The notes below the pieces were generated by a model. The model did no database searches. It worked only from the letters and a program-made list of their open reading frames with translations, and was not told the DNA's origin. Below, in pieces: positions 24,801 to 34,564 of a stretch of DNA of 64,000 bases (position 1 is the stretch's first letter; every line of letters begins with the position of its first letter). Where the stretch lies: the NCBI GenBank assembly GCA_024734555.1, contig JANPWX010000028.1:4059826-4123825 (forward strand), read 5' to 3'. A program made the translations under genes and the position numbers. Source of the DNA: Trochalopteron elliotii. Taxonomy: Eukaryota; Chordata; Aves; Passeriformes; Leiothrichidae.

Positions 24801-27800
24801 TCTACTAAATGGAAATGTAGAAGAAGAAACCTTTTAGCATAATAGTCACTGTGCTGGAAAATTTATCTTCCTGCTAATTTCGTAGGCCTGTGATGCTCAG
24901 ATGGTTATCAGTTGAGTGCTACTGTAATCTTCTGTTCTGCTGGTTTATTTGTAACCAGGATTAGTCTGTTTATGTGTGGCTGCATATGGCAATTAGTTTA
25001 AAGCTTTTACCTTATTTTACATGTTTTTCTGTATGCAAGACATAAAGAGGAATCCACCTTGTAAAACAAATTCGGTATAAATGTATTAGTGAATAGATAA
25101 TACCTGTCCTATTAGGATATTATATACTTTTAACAACAACTTCCTAACAGACACATAAATGTGAAGAAATCAAAACGTGATGTATTTGTTATCTATACAC
25201 GTATAAAATTTTACTGTTTCAGATTTCTGGATGATTTTATGTATTTTTAATTTAACTTTTGTAATTCAAAATACTTGGTTTGGGAATATAACTGTAGTAG
25301 ATAGTTATTTCTTGAAGGCTACCATTAATCAGCTAAACCAAAGGTTATTTTAGAAATAGAGAGATGCACACAAAGACATATATATATATATGTATTTTTT
25401 TTTTTTTTTTTAGTCTAATGCCTCTCTTCTAACTTGTTTCAGGTTGAAGAAACTTCTTGAGCAGGAGAAGATCTATCAAGCCCGGAAGGAGAAGGAGCAT
25501 ACAAAAAGAATCAATAAACTCAGAGAAGAACTAGTCAAGCTCAAATCATTTGCACTCATGCTGGTGGATGAAAGACAAATGCATATTGAACAACTTGGTC
25601 AACAAAGCCAGAAAATACAGGACTTAACCCAAAAGCTAAAGGAAGAAGAAGAAAAGCTTAAAAGTATTAGTGTAAAAACAAAAGAAGATGGACAAAAACT
25701 GATGAAATTAGAGGCAGAACTTGAACACAAAACATCGTTATTTTGTCAAGAACATGAGGAGATGACTGCTAAACTGGCTAATCAAGAGTCACATAATAGA
25801 CAGCTAAGGCTCAAGCTAGTGGGGCTGACTCACAGAATAGAGGAGCTAGAAGAAACGAACAAAAATCTTCAAAAAGCTGAGGAGGAACTTCAAGAACTAA
25901 GAGATAAAATAGCGAAAGGGGAATGTGGAAATTCTAGCTTAATGGCAGAAGTGGAAAACCTCCGTAAGCACGTGCTTGAAATGGAGGGGAAAGATGAAGA
26001 GATCACAAAAACCGAATCCCAATGCAAAGAACTGAAAAATAAATTGCAAGAGGAAGAGCATCATAGCAGGGAGTTGAAACTTGAAGTGGAAAAACTGCAG
26101 AAAAGAATGTCAGAATTAGAGAAGCTGGAAGAGGCTTTCAGTAAAAGTAAGTCGGAATGCACTCAGCTACACTTAAACTTGGAGAAAGAAAAAAATTTGA
26201 CTAAGGATTTAATAAATGAGTTGGAAGTGGTGAAGACTCGAGTGAAGGACCTTGAGACGTCTGAAAGTAAGCTGGAAAAGGCTGAAATAAGCTTAAAAGA
26301 TGACCTTACAAAGCTGAAGTCGTTTACTGTAATGTTGGTTGATGAGCGAAAAAATATGATGGAAAAAATAAAACAGGAGGAAAAAAAGGTTGAGGGCCTA
26401 AACAAGAATTTTAAAGTTGAACAAGGGAAAGTTATGGATGTAACAGAGAAATTGATAGAAGAAAGCAAGAAATTTTTGAAACTGAAATCTGAAATGGAGG
26501 AAAAAGTATCTAGTTTGACAAAGGAAAGGGATGAGTTAATTGGCAAACTGCGAAGTGAAGAAGAAAAATCATCTGAATTAAGATGTAGAGTTGATCTGTT
26601 AAAGAAAAGAATTGATGGTATGGAGGAAGTAGAAAGAGAAATTACAAGAGGTCGAACTAGGAAAGGAACAGAGCATGGTTGTCATGAGGACAACAAGATT
26701 AAGGAACTTACTGTTGAAATCGAAAGACTGAAAAAACGTCTCAAACAACTGGAAGTGGTTGAAGGAGATTTGATGAAGACTGAAGATGAGTACGATCAGT
26801 TAGAGCAGAAATTTAGGACTGAGCAGGATAAAGCTAATTTTCTTTCTCAACAGTTGGAGGAGATGAAACTCCAGATTGCCAAAACGAAAGCAATAGAAAA
26901 AGGTGAAGTAGTGAGCCAGGAGGCAGAGCTGAGGCACAGGTTTCGTCTGGAAGAGGCCAAAAGCAGAGATTTGAAAGCAGAAGTTCAAGCACTTAAGGAA
27001 AAAATCCATGAGCTCATGAACAAAGAAGACCAGCTTTCTCAGCTCCAAGTCGATTATTCAGTTCTACAGCAAAGGTTTATGGAAGAGGAAAACAAAAACA
27101 AGAGCATGGGGCAGGAAGTTTTGAACCTGACAAGAGAGCTGGAGCTTTCTAAGCGTTACAGCCGTGCTCTGAGGCCCAGCATGAATGGGAGAAGGATGGT
27201 TGATGTTCCCCTGACGTCCACCGGCGTGCAGACAGATGCTTTAAGCAATGAAGCAGCAGAAGAAGAAACTCCAGCAGTGTTTATAAGGAAATCCTTCCAG
27301 GAGGAGAATCATATCATGAGCAATCTGCGACAAGTAGGTCTGAAAAAACCCATGGAGCGTTCTTCAGTGCTTGAGAGATACCCTCCAGCAGCAAATGAGC
27401 TTGCTATGAGGAAATCCTGGATACCATGGATGAAAAAGAGGGAAGCTGGGGCTCAGACAACCCCTGATAAAGGAGCCCGAACCCACAGTAGTCCAGCGCA
27501 TCCCGGGGAGGTTGTCCTTTCACCAAAGCAGGGTCAACCTCTTCATATTCGGGTGACACCAGACCATGAGAACAGTACAGCAACTTTGGAGATAACCAGT
27601 CCATCTGCAGAGGAATTTTTTTCAAGTACCACTGTCATTCCTACTTTGGGAAATCAGAAGCCACGAATAACCATCATTCCCTCTCCAAATGTTATGCCAC
27701 AAAAAGGAAAAGGCAGTGAAAGTCCCATGGGCCCAGGGGATCGTTCCATGTCTCCAGTCACTATTACAACATTCTCCAGGGAAAAGTCCCCAGAGGGAGG

Positions 27801-30800
27801 GAGAGCACCCTTCGCTGACAGACCTGCATCACCAATTCAGATCATGACAGTATCGACATCCGCAGCACCAGCAGAAATCTCTGTCTCTCCACAGTCACAA
27901 GATATGACCATGGGAAGGGCTGTCTTCAAAGTCACGCCAGAAAAGCAAACCGTCCCGACTCCAATCCGCAAGTACAACGCCAATGCCAACATTATTACAA
28001 CAGAAGACAACAAAATCCACATCCACTTGGGTTCCCAGTTTAAACGTTCTCCCAGTGCTGCGCCTGATAGTGCGAGCCCTGTGATAACAGTCCGGCCCAT
28101 GAATGTGGCAGCAGAGAAAGAGGTGGTAACTGGTACTGTCCTTCGATCACCTCGGAACAGCCTGTCCCCGCGACCTGCAGCCAGCAAGGTGACAAGTACT
28201 ATCACCATCACTCCTGTTACAACATCTTCCACACGAGGAACACAATCAGTGGTAAGCACTGTACTCTCGTGGTGTGGTCTTCATGGCAAGGAGAAGGACA
28301 AACCGTAGCTTGGGTTTGAGACACCAGCATGGAAAATGGGAGGGGTGAAGAGAACCTCTTGTCTTCCCTATATTTCTTTCAGGCTTGAGCTTAATCATAA
28401 AATCAGAATTTGCCCAATTCATGTATTTTTGTACCAGTGTTGGATGCTGGTATACTTTTGGGATTGTCTCCCAAAGCAGTTAACTTCCAGAGGAAGTCCC
28501 TTCAAAGTTATTTTCATAATGGCAACCCAGTAAAATTACAAGTAAGAGACCAGAGGAACAACGAATGATGGGGATGACAGAGCAGGAATCTGTATTTTTA
28601 TTTTTGATGAGTGCAATTTCTGAATTTTCAAAATACACCTCATGTTTCTTTGGCCCAGCTGGCAGATCTTTAGACTCTTAATTATGCATGCTGATGTTTC
28701 TTTGATATAATCCCATGATCCCCATATAATTCAGTTCATATCTGCTATATTACTGAACTCCAAAGGAATAAATAAGCAGACATATTATCATTGCTTACAG
28801 CTCTTTCTGTTCCTCTGAACTTCTGTAAGTGCTGTATTACAATAGAGCTTCCTGTAGCATATTTTTTTGCTTTTTCTTTGGGCTTCTATGGTGGTGCCCC
28901 AGCTTCTTCTTCCTACTGAGAGAGTTCTCACCTCTGTCTTTAACCATAGTGGGCTGTATTTATTGATAGTCCTCCCCCAGTTTATTATTGGACATACATT
29001 TTTATTGCTTTAGTTGGAAATACCCAGGGCAAGAAGAATTTAACCAAAACAGAAAACCATCAGTACTGTATGAGTCCAAAAACTTAGCTAGACAGTCTGC
29101 GACAGATGCTTAGGGGAAGATTATTTTGAGTGGGTAAACACACAGCAATGTTTTCCTCAGCATCTGTTCCCAGTTTTTGGCAATAGGTGGGTATTTCTCT
29201 CTGAACCAGAGCCTGTAGCTGCATCTTTGTCTTTAATAGACCATGGAGGAGTTTTCTTCTATTTATTCTTTTAATTGCATTTTGAACTCATTTACACTGT
29301 TGTTTCCACAACATCAGGGGGCAGTAAATTCTGCTGTGGGCTTTGGGAAAAGCTCTTTCGTTTGATAACTTCTATGCAATACCTTCATTGGTTACAGCCT
29401 TTTTCTTGTATCTTGACAAATCCTGAATAGTCATCCCTTACGTATTTGTCCATGCTGCTCCAGAGTCAACAGACCCCTACAACACGCCTTGTCAGCCATC
29501 TCTTCCCAAGCTGAAATGTTGAAGCGTATTTAGAAAGATACACTTTCACACTTTTGGAGAGAAGCTGCCATTCCCATTTAAGTCTTCTGAATTAAGAAAA
29601 CTTGCATTTATCACATAGATCTGTTTGGGATTGCACACACATTTGCTCTCTCTTCCCATGTATATAATGTATTGTAGAGACTTTATTATACAGTGTTTCC
29701 CTACATATTAGAGGCAACTATTCATTTTTTAAAGTCTTGAATTTATTTACAAACTCCTTTGTCTCTCAGAAGCCTGGAAAACTGGGGTTTTTTTAAACTT
29801 TTCTTTTTAACTAGATGTCTGTCTCTACTGTGATGATGCAGCGAACCATAGCAGACAAAACTTTTTGGTTTTTTTCTGGCTAAAATCTTTCTTTCTTTCT
29901 TCACTTTATCCTCCCTGATTTGGAATGTAAGGAAAATAGTTCAGCCATAAGATTTACTTTATCTTATGCTTCCCTTTGTTTTTTAATGTCCCTAGTCAGC
30001 TGAGCAGGCAACTTCAAACAAGCTCAAATGTGTCTTTTCCTCCCCAGCCTCTTGGGAAAAAAATAGTGTATTCACCATCTGTTTTGCAAATGACAACTTT
30101 ACAAACACATTTCACTGCCCCTAGTCAGAAAACCCAAGCTGTGATCATTTGCTCAGTAACCCTAGATGAAACCAACAGATACAATTTTGAGGGTTTTAGT
30201 TAATAAAATGGAACAAGACAAACTGATACACAGCTGCTTTCTTAGCTCACTGGTTTTAATTTTTGTCCTAACTCTCCTCACACAAGATGCTCTATACAAT
30301 GTATGCCTTTTCTGTGGCAGCCTATAGATTTGGATAGTTCCCATAGAAACAGAAAAGATGGTGTTTAATCCTCCTTAGCTTGATTAAAGTCAAACTCACA
30401 CCTAGGAAAATACTTGGACTATCCTAGCAGATGTAGGATATGATTTTTTTATTGCAAACGGACACAAAGACCAAAGGATATGGAGACCAAAAAGAGCCCG
30501 CTTGTTAGTCTTCCATTAGCACATTGGCCCAAATTTCTGTTCTCAGGACAGTTAATATAGTTTGCAGAAAAAATCTCACATAATAAACCCAAGTATTCTT
30601 TGTGAAAAAAACCAAAACAGTGGTGCCTACATCCTGTTTTTTGATATAGGCCGTACATTTGGTTATAGGATTGCTGGTGAACATGGATCTTCTTTGGCTA
30701 CAAGGATGGGTGTCAGTCCTATAATCACTTAATCCCTGTGCTCTCCACCTCCTACAAGCCTGGCATTGAGTGCCAACTGTTTCTGCTGCCAGGGTACACA

Positions 30801-33800
30801 GTGACTCCAGTGCCATGCAAATCTGCAGGGAGCAGAGGGAATCCTGGCTGCAGCAGAGCCAGCCCGGTGGCACAGCACCAACCATGCAGAGTGTTCTGTG
30901 CCCACGGCAGGAGGGCCCAGCTGAGAAGCTTCGGGTGCCAGAGCGAACAGGACAAGTGTTTGTGCAGCTGGCAGGTCACTTGCAATTGGACAGCACTTAG
31001 TTTGAGATTGGCATCTAAATGTAGCTCTTTATAGCTCGTCTTATGTGTGCTCTAAGCTGCTGCTACAGCTCCTGGAGGTGCAGGAGGCAGCTCACTTGCC
31101 CGTGCAGAGGTGTTGCGGTGCTGGCTGTGTGCCTGTGGCAACTGAGATGTGTATGAGGCTTGGAGGGATAACAGGCCTGTACCTTTCTGCAGTGGCAGCT
31201 ATGGGACACCTCAGATGGCACGGGATGCCTCAGTGTGGGCAGCTGAGTCAGTCTGTAGTCATCAGTCCCCATGTCAGCACTGAGGCCTGTGTGCTGGCTC
31301 TGTGGTGACTGGGGGGTGATCCAGCTGAGACAGGGCTAACTTTTGTGTGAGCTAAATTGCCCACTGGCTCTGATGACTATATTGACTAGATCTCAAGTCC
31401 TACCCTTTCAGGATAAAGTTACCTAAAGCATACTTTTAGTGCCACTTTCGGTGCTGTGAAGTAGTCTACCTACCTTCCAGCTGCTTTATCAAAAGATTTA
31501 GGTCTCCTTGGGTCATCTGTCTTGTCTACCAGCCCTGTGTACATTGCTTGAGTAGCCCAGGGCATTTCAAATTGCACAAGGTGTCTGTTGGTCACTGAAC
31601 TGAACCATTTCTGTCCAGGGCAAGCTGGGGCCTGATCAGATTGAGAACAAATGCTGAGACAGCACTTTCGTAATTAAAATATTCCGGAAGCCAGTGTGTG
31701 CATGAAAGCATTCCCTTTGTGTGTTAATAAAATGCACCAAGGAGGATCTGTTACAAACTACTCAAACGTGCTACATGTTCTGTATGCTCAGTTTGCTTTT
31801 TTACCCTTTAATGGGACTGCCCAACCTTACTGCAACTTCACAGGTTAATACACCTGTGTCTGCTGTGAGAGCTGATTATGACTCTACTGTAGCAGCTGCA
31901 TGTGTTCATCTCACTCTCAGTAATGTCTTGTGTAACCTCACGGGGTCCCTGTGCCAGCTCAGATCCAGCTTGCATCTCCCAGTGTCCCATGGGGCCGCAT
32001 CTCGGGCACTCCATTCCAGCTGTGTAAGAGTTGGCTTCTGGTCGGAGCCACATTCCTGGATCAGCGAGAAGACAGCAGCCTACAGACAAAGAGGGCTGGA
32101 AGGAATGGCTTTGAGTTCTTGGAAGAAACGATGGAGAGACAGGCAGTCGTGTGGGTGGGTTCTCTGCCACAGATGCTACAGACGCGGACTGGATGTGTTC
32201 TCTGCTTGCTGCCCCTTCCCGCGCCCAAGGGCACAGCCGCCTGGGGAGGCACCTTTGTGCCATCTCACTTGGCAAACACAAAATGCTTTTGCAGCTGCCT
32301 GTGAAGCAGGCATTAGCTTCCAAGCGATCATCATGTTAGTGTGCTGGAATGAAGGCAACTAAGAAATTTAAAGCAAGTTAGAGTTCTTTTCAAAGTGCTT
32401 TTGAGTGATTTAGGCTTGAAATGAGTAACTTGAAAGCGCCCAAATCCTTAGTTAATAATTTACATGTGAATAAAGCTGAAGAAATGCCTGAGATTCCAGC
32501 TACTCCGTTTGATTGCCTCATGTTTACACACTGTGAAACTCTTTCAGGGAGTACAAGATGTTTGTCATTTGGGTTCCCTGGGATGTTGACATATTTTCCA
32601 AGGCTGATGGAATGCATTTGCATGTTTTGCCCTACAGAATTGTATGGGCCTAACTTGTTTTGACATCTACATGTGAGTTCCATATTAGCCTTTAGACTGC
32701 TATTGTAAATGTTGCTTTTAGTTATTGAAAATGGCTTCCTTCCTGTCAGGCAGACAGCATTCAAGTTTTCCAATTGTGATTTTTTTTGAGTGTACACATG
32801 GGGTTTTGAACTGTTCTTAGAAGATTAAGGAATGGTTTTCCTTTGCATGCTCAGGATGCAGACAGAAAGCTCTGATGCCACTGGCTGAAAAACATTTGTG
32901 GAGCATTTTTAAGTAAATGTGCAAATGTATGTTGCAGCTGATATGGGCTTCCAATCCAGTCTATTTCAGCAGTTTAATTTTATTTTGCTTTTATGTCATA
33001 AGTTGCAGAGTTTAGCTGGTGGGTCTAGCTAGGATTCCAGGATGTTAGGAGAATTGTTCTCTTTTGTGAGATCAAAGTCTTTATTCATTATCTGAACAGA
33101 AATGTCAGTCACATATGAAATTCAGCCGAGACACTGAAGTTGTCACCATTATCATTTATGTCTGTATTGCACACTGCAGGAGATAAAGCCCATTTTCCTT
33201 TCAGAATTGTCATGTTTATAAGTATTTTCTTTAAGCCATCGTTCATATGGGGTAGCTCCAGTTTTGACCTTGAAGAGTAGATCCATCATTATCTGGCCAA
33301 GAGAGACAGAAAATAGCAGTTGGCCCTTCTGAGTCTTTTCATCCTATCCAAGTACTCCTTGTGCATTTACATGGTGAGATTTGGTTGCTTAAGTGTATGT
33401 GCTGATAAGCATATATGTGCAGTTTCAAAGCCATAGGGATAGCTTTGGCCTGATCTCCAGCTGGGGCTCCAGAAGGGCACAGGAGATGAGTTGGTTCTGC
33501 CAGCCTCAAGCCAAGGACTTAGGCTGTTCTTTGTTTTTTTAATTCTGAAGTACTCAGACTTGAGGATAAGTGTGCTCGCTAGGCTGTTGTCCAGGGCAGA
33601 AGACTGGCAGAGACAGTAAAATAACCACGTCCACACTGCCTTGAGGTATCCTCGGAAATCTGGGTTAGCAGCTTCACCCTCACCAGAGTTTCTCAAGTCA
33701 TGGTTAGGCCTTGGAAGGGAAGAGCCCTTTCCCACATCCCTCCTGCCCAGAGCCACAGGAAAAGGAAATCCAGATCTTTTCTCTGTCTCTTTCTCTCCCA

Positions 33801-34564
33801 GCCCCCTGCTCTTCCTAGTACAGAGATAGTGGCCCCAGCCATGAGATCAGCACACTTTGGGAAGTAAAATTCAATTTTATTTATAATGCTGAGTGATCAT
33901 GCCCCAGCTCCTAAAATTTGGCAGTTACCCCGGGTTTATCATTAGACTCACCTGACTATGCTGTCCTGAGGGCCTGTGCTACTGTCTATACAGGATGCTA
34001 ATATTGTACCTGTCTCAACAGCCAAGCCAATGTTGCAATAGCCTCTAAGGCCATCCTGCACTGTGTCATGCTGTAGAATGGGAGATTTGCACAAATTCCC
34101 ATCCTTATGGCATCTTGATTCAAAACACTGGACCTCAGCTCTGGGAAACTCATTTGATCCCAACTGTGCCTTTGGCCCTACTCTAGCAGTATGTGCCATG
34201 CCCAGATTCCATGTGTGAATATTACTTTGCTAATAGGTATGATTTGGGATATTGTTGTTTGAGAGGTAAATGAAGAACCAAAGAAAAGTGTAAGATGAGC
34301 ATGTATGAGAAGAAGTCCTTAATTCACGGCATTTTTCTCTGTCTCTTTGTTTTGCAGACAGGACAGGATGGGTCATCCTCGAGACCTACACCCACCCGCA
34401 TTCCTGTGTCAAAAGGTATGAAAGCAGGAAAGCCAGTAGTGGCAGCCTCAGGAGCAGGAAATGTGACAAAATTCGAGCCTCGTGCTGAGACTCAGTCTAT
34501 GAAAATAGAACTGAAGAAATCTTCAGCCAGCAGCTCTGCCTCCCTGAGCGGGGGTCAGGGCTGA
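149..34564 (+). CDS. FILIP1: FILIP1, filamin-A-interacting protein 1 (5' end outside the window)
   Basis: The coding sequence joins 149-322, 2390-2568, 25443-28251 and 34358-34564. Every junction has an AG acceptor and GT donor, and the phases agree (0, 0, 2, 0). This gives about 1122 residues; with the roughly 90 N-terminal residues missing to the left, the total would be close to the 1213 of human FILIP1. The protein is a long charged coiled coil (through exon 25443-28251 to about 27150) followed by a Ser/Pro/Thr-rich tail. FILIP1 is known to bind filamin A, promote its degradation and so restrain migration of cortical neurons; it acts at the actin cytoskeleton. FILIP1 is preferred over its paralogue FILIP1L because of the C-terminal sequence and because TMEM30A follows in the same orientation, as in human. 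The main coding exon is one block of 2.8 kb, typical of the family. Confidence 0.96.
323..2389 (+). other. FILIP1: FILIP1 intron
   Basis: This 2.07 kb intron separates two phase-0 exon ends. It starts GTAACA and ends in a pyrimidine-rich CTTCCCTACAATCCAG. It is AT-rich DNA; I see no RNA gene, complete repeat or open frame with recognisable similarity. Confidence 0.85.
2390..2568 (+). CDS. FILIP1: FILIP1 coding exon (LDRLEEKQ...EQERER)
   Basis: The exon is 179 nt, entering in phase 0 and leaving after two bases of an Arg codon that the next exon completes. Acceptor CCAG is at 2386-2389 and donor GTGAGT at 2569, a near-consensus site. It encodes [20 protein letters not shown] and continues to NLLEQERER, a helical charged segment of the conserved N-terminal domain. 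Confidence 0.95.
9385..10388 (-). mobile_element. Probable avian LTR (solo or fragment) in the FILIP1 intron
   Basis: Read on the minus strand, this block resembles LTR sequences I remember as abundant in songbird genomes. The clearest part is about 9415-10020, which includes a segment around 9850-9900 with a phrase like TTGTGCCAATGTCTAGTGCC. Possible ends are TGTC at 10388 and AACA at 9385 (minus strand). I see no target-site duplication and no gag, pol or env similarity. A 170-codon minus-strand frame (10420-9908) crosses it but resembles no retroviral protein that I recognise. The boundaries and family are uncertain, and the right-hand 350 bases are the least certain. Confidence 0.5.
11483..11590. 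repeat. AAT/AAC-type imperfect microsatellite
   Basis: About 108 bases consist of interleaved AAT, AAC and occasional AGT/AGC triplets. In one frame it reads as a string of Asn codons, which is an artefact of the repeat and not a gene. Confidence 0.9.
12410..12828 (+). repeat. T/G-rich tracts including a (TTTTG)n run
   Basis: A T/G-rich stretch lies at 12410-12475, and a clean TTTTG pentamer run of about seven units at 12793-12826. Both have T/G on the strand of the host gene. The interval between them is unremarkable. Confidence 0.8.
17742..17812. repeat. Purine-rich (G/A) simple tract
   Basis: About 70 bases are almost purely A and G on the plus strand, built from GGGAAA, GGAAAG and AAAGC-like units. 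Such tracts can adopt triplex structure. There is no clean repeat unit. Confidence 0.75.
18327..18462. repeat. 30-bp perfect inverted repeat with 76-nt spacer, abutting a gap
   Basis: The left arm is 18327-18356 and the right arm 18433-18462. They are exact reverse complements: GGAGGGGCTGTC opens the left arm and GACAGCCCCTCC closes the right. The right arm ends at the last base before the Ns. It could be a real hairpin, or a fold-back or misjoined copy made by assembly at the gap edge. Confidence 0.85.
18463..18802. other. Assembly gap (340 N)
   Basis: This is a run of N inside the CpG island. The true length and content are unknown. Reading frames that cross it have no meaning. Confidence 0.99.
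23203..23261. repeat. A-rich low-complexity tract
   Basis: A-rich sequence with AAAAT and AAAG units lies in the FILIP1 long intron. There is no adjacent sequence that identifies a retrotransposon tail. Confidence 0.7.
25443..28251 (+). CDS. FILIP1: FILIP1 main coding exon (coiled coil and Ser/Pro-rich tail)
   Basis: The exon is 2809 nt: one base completing Arg, then 936 codons, leaving in phase 0 at donor GTAAGC (28252). It reads [19 protein letters not shown] onward. Codons 1 to about 565 are heptad-rich coiled coil (many E, K, L). Two related blocks, [13 protein letters not shown] at 25537 and [13 protein letters not shown] at 26311, lie 258 residues apart. From about 27170 the protein turns Ser/Thr/Pro-rich with several SP and TP sites (for example [15 protein letters not shown]) and ends [17 protein letters not shown]. 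The exon has no Met at its 5' edge (the first codon is TTG), so this is splice-entered sequence and not a translation start. Reading past the donor adds 18 codons before TAG at 28306-28308, a possible intron-retention end. Confidence 0.97.
28252..34357 (+). other. FILIP1: FILIP1 intron
   Basis: The 6.1 kb intron runs from GTAAGC to TTTGTTTTGCAG. Most is AT-rich. A GC-richer patch at about 30740-32300 keeps several frames open on both strands without any recognisable protein. I see no identifiable repeat or RNA gene. Confidence 0.8.
34358..34564 (+). CDS. FILIP1: FILIP1 C-terminal coding exon with TGA stop
   Basis: The exon enters in phase 0 after AG at 34356-34357 and encodes 68 residues, from [20 protein letters not shown] to ASLSGGQG, then TGA at 34562-34564. 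It matches the usual FILIP1 C-terminus. The TPTRIP segment, among basic and Ser/Pro residues, fits the S/T-x-I-P motif by which proteins bind EB1 at microtubule plus ends; binding is inferred. A possible donor GTACGT lies at 34582, 18 nt after the stop, so this exon may splice on to a non-coding last exon such as the one at 42240. Confidence 0.95.
   Translation, partial: TGQDGSSSRPTPTRIPVSKGMKAGKPVVAASGAGNVTKFEPRAETQSMKIELKKSSASSSASLSGGQG

Larger units (their letters stand above)
2569..25442 (+). other. FILIP1: FILIP1 long intron (22.9 kb)
   Basis: The intron has donor GTGAGT and ends TTCTAACTTGTTTCAG, with a good branch point close to the acceptor. It contains the probable LTR at about 9385-10388, simple repeats near 11.5, 12.8, 17.8 and 23.2 kb, and the CpG island with an assembly gap at 18.3-19.1 kb. 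The rest (2.6-9.3, 13-18 and 19.2-25.3 kb) is AT-rich DNA in which I see no exon or RNA gene. A TA repeat and 17 Ts ending in AG (25412-25413) lie 30 nt before the real acceptor. Confidence 0.8.

Noticed and set aside
25412..25413. AG after a run of 17 Ts as an alternative acceptor for the FILIP1 main exon
   Set aside because: Use would insert 29 nt and break the frame. The downstream CAG with branch point TTCTAAC fits the conserved protein exactly.
26163..26546. 127-codon minus-strand frame inside the FILIP1 main exon
   Set aside because: It is the antisense shadow of coiled-coil coding sequence: Glu/Lys codons read backward as Phe/Ser/Leu.
27837..28259. 140-codon minus-strand frame at the end of the FILIP1 main exon
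   Set aside because: It is the antisense of the Ser/Thr/Pro-rich tail, with no recognisable domain. The plus-strand frame is clearly the real one.
31310..31370. Sequence faintly like the start of an avian ERVL LTR
   Set aside because: The similarity covers only a few short words, and the expected continuation and opposite end are absent.
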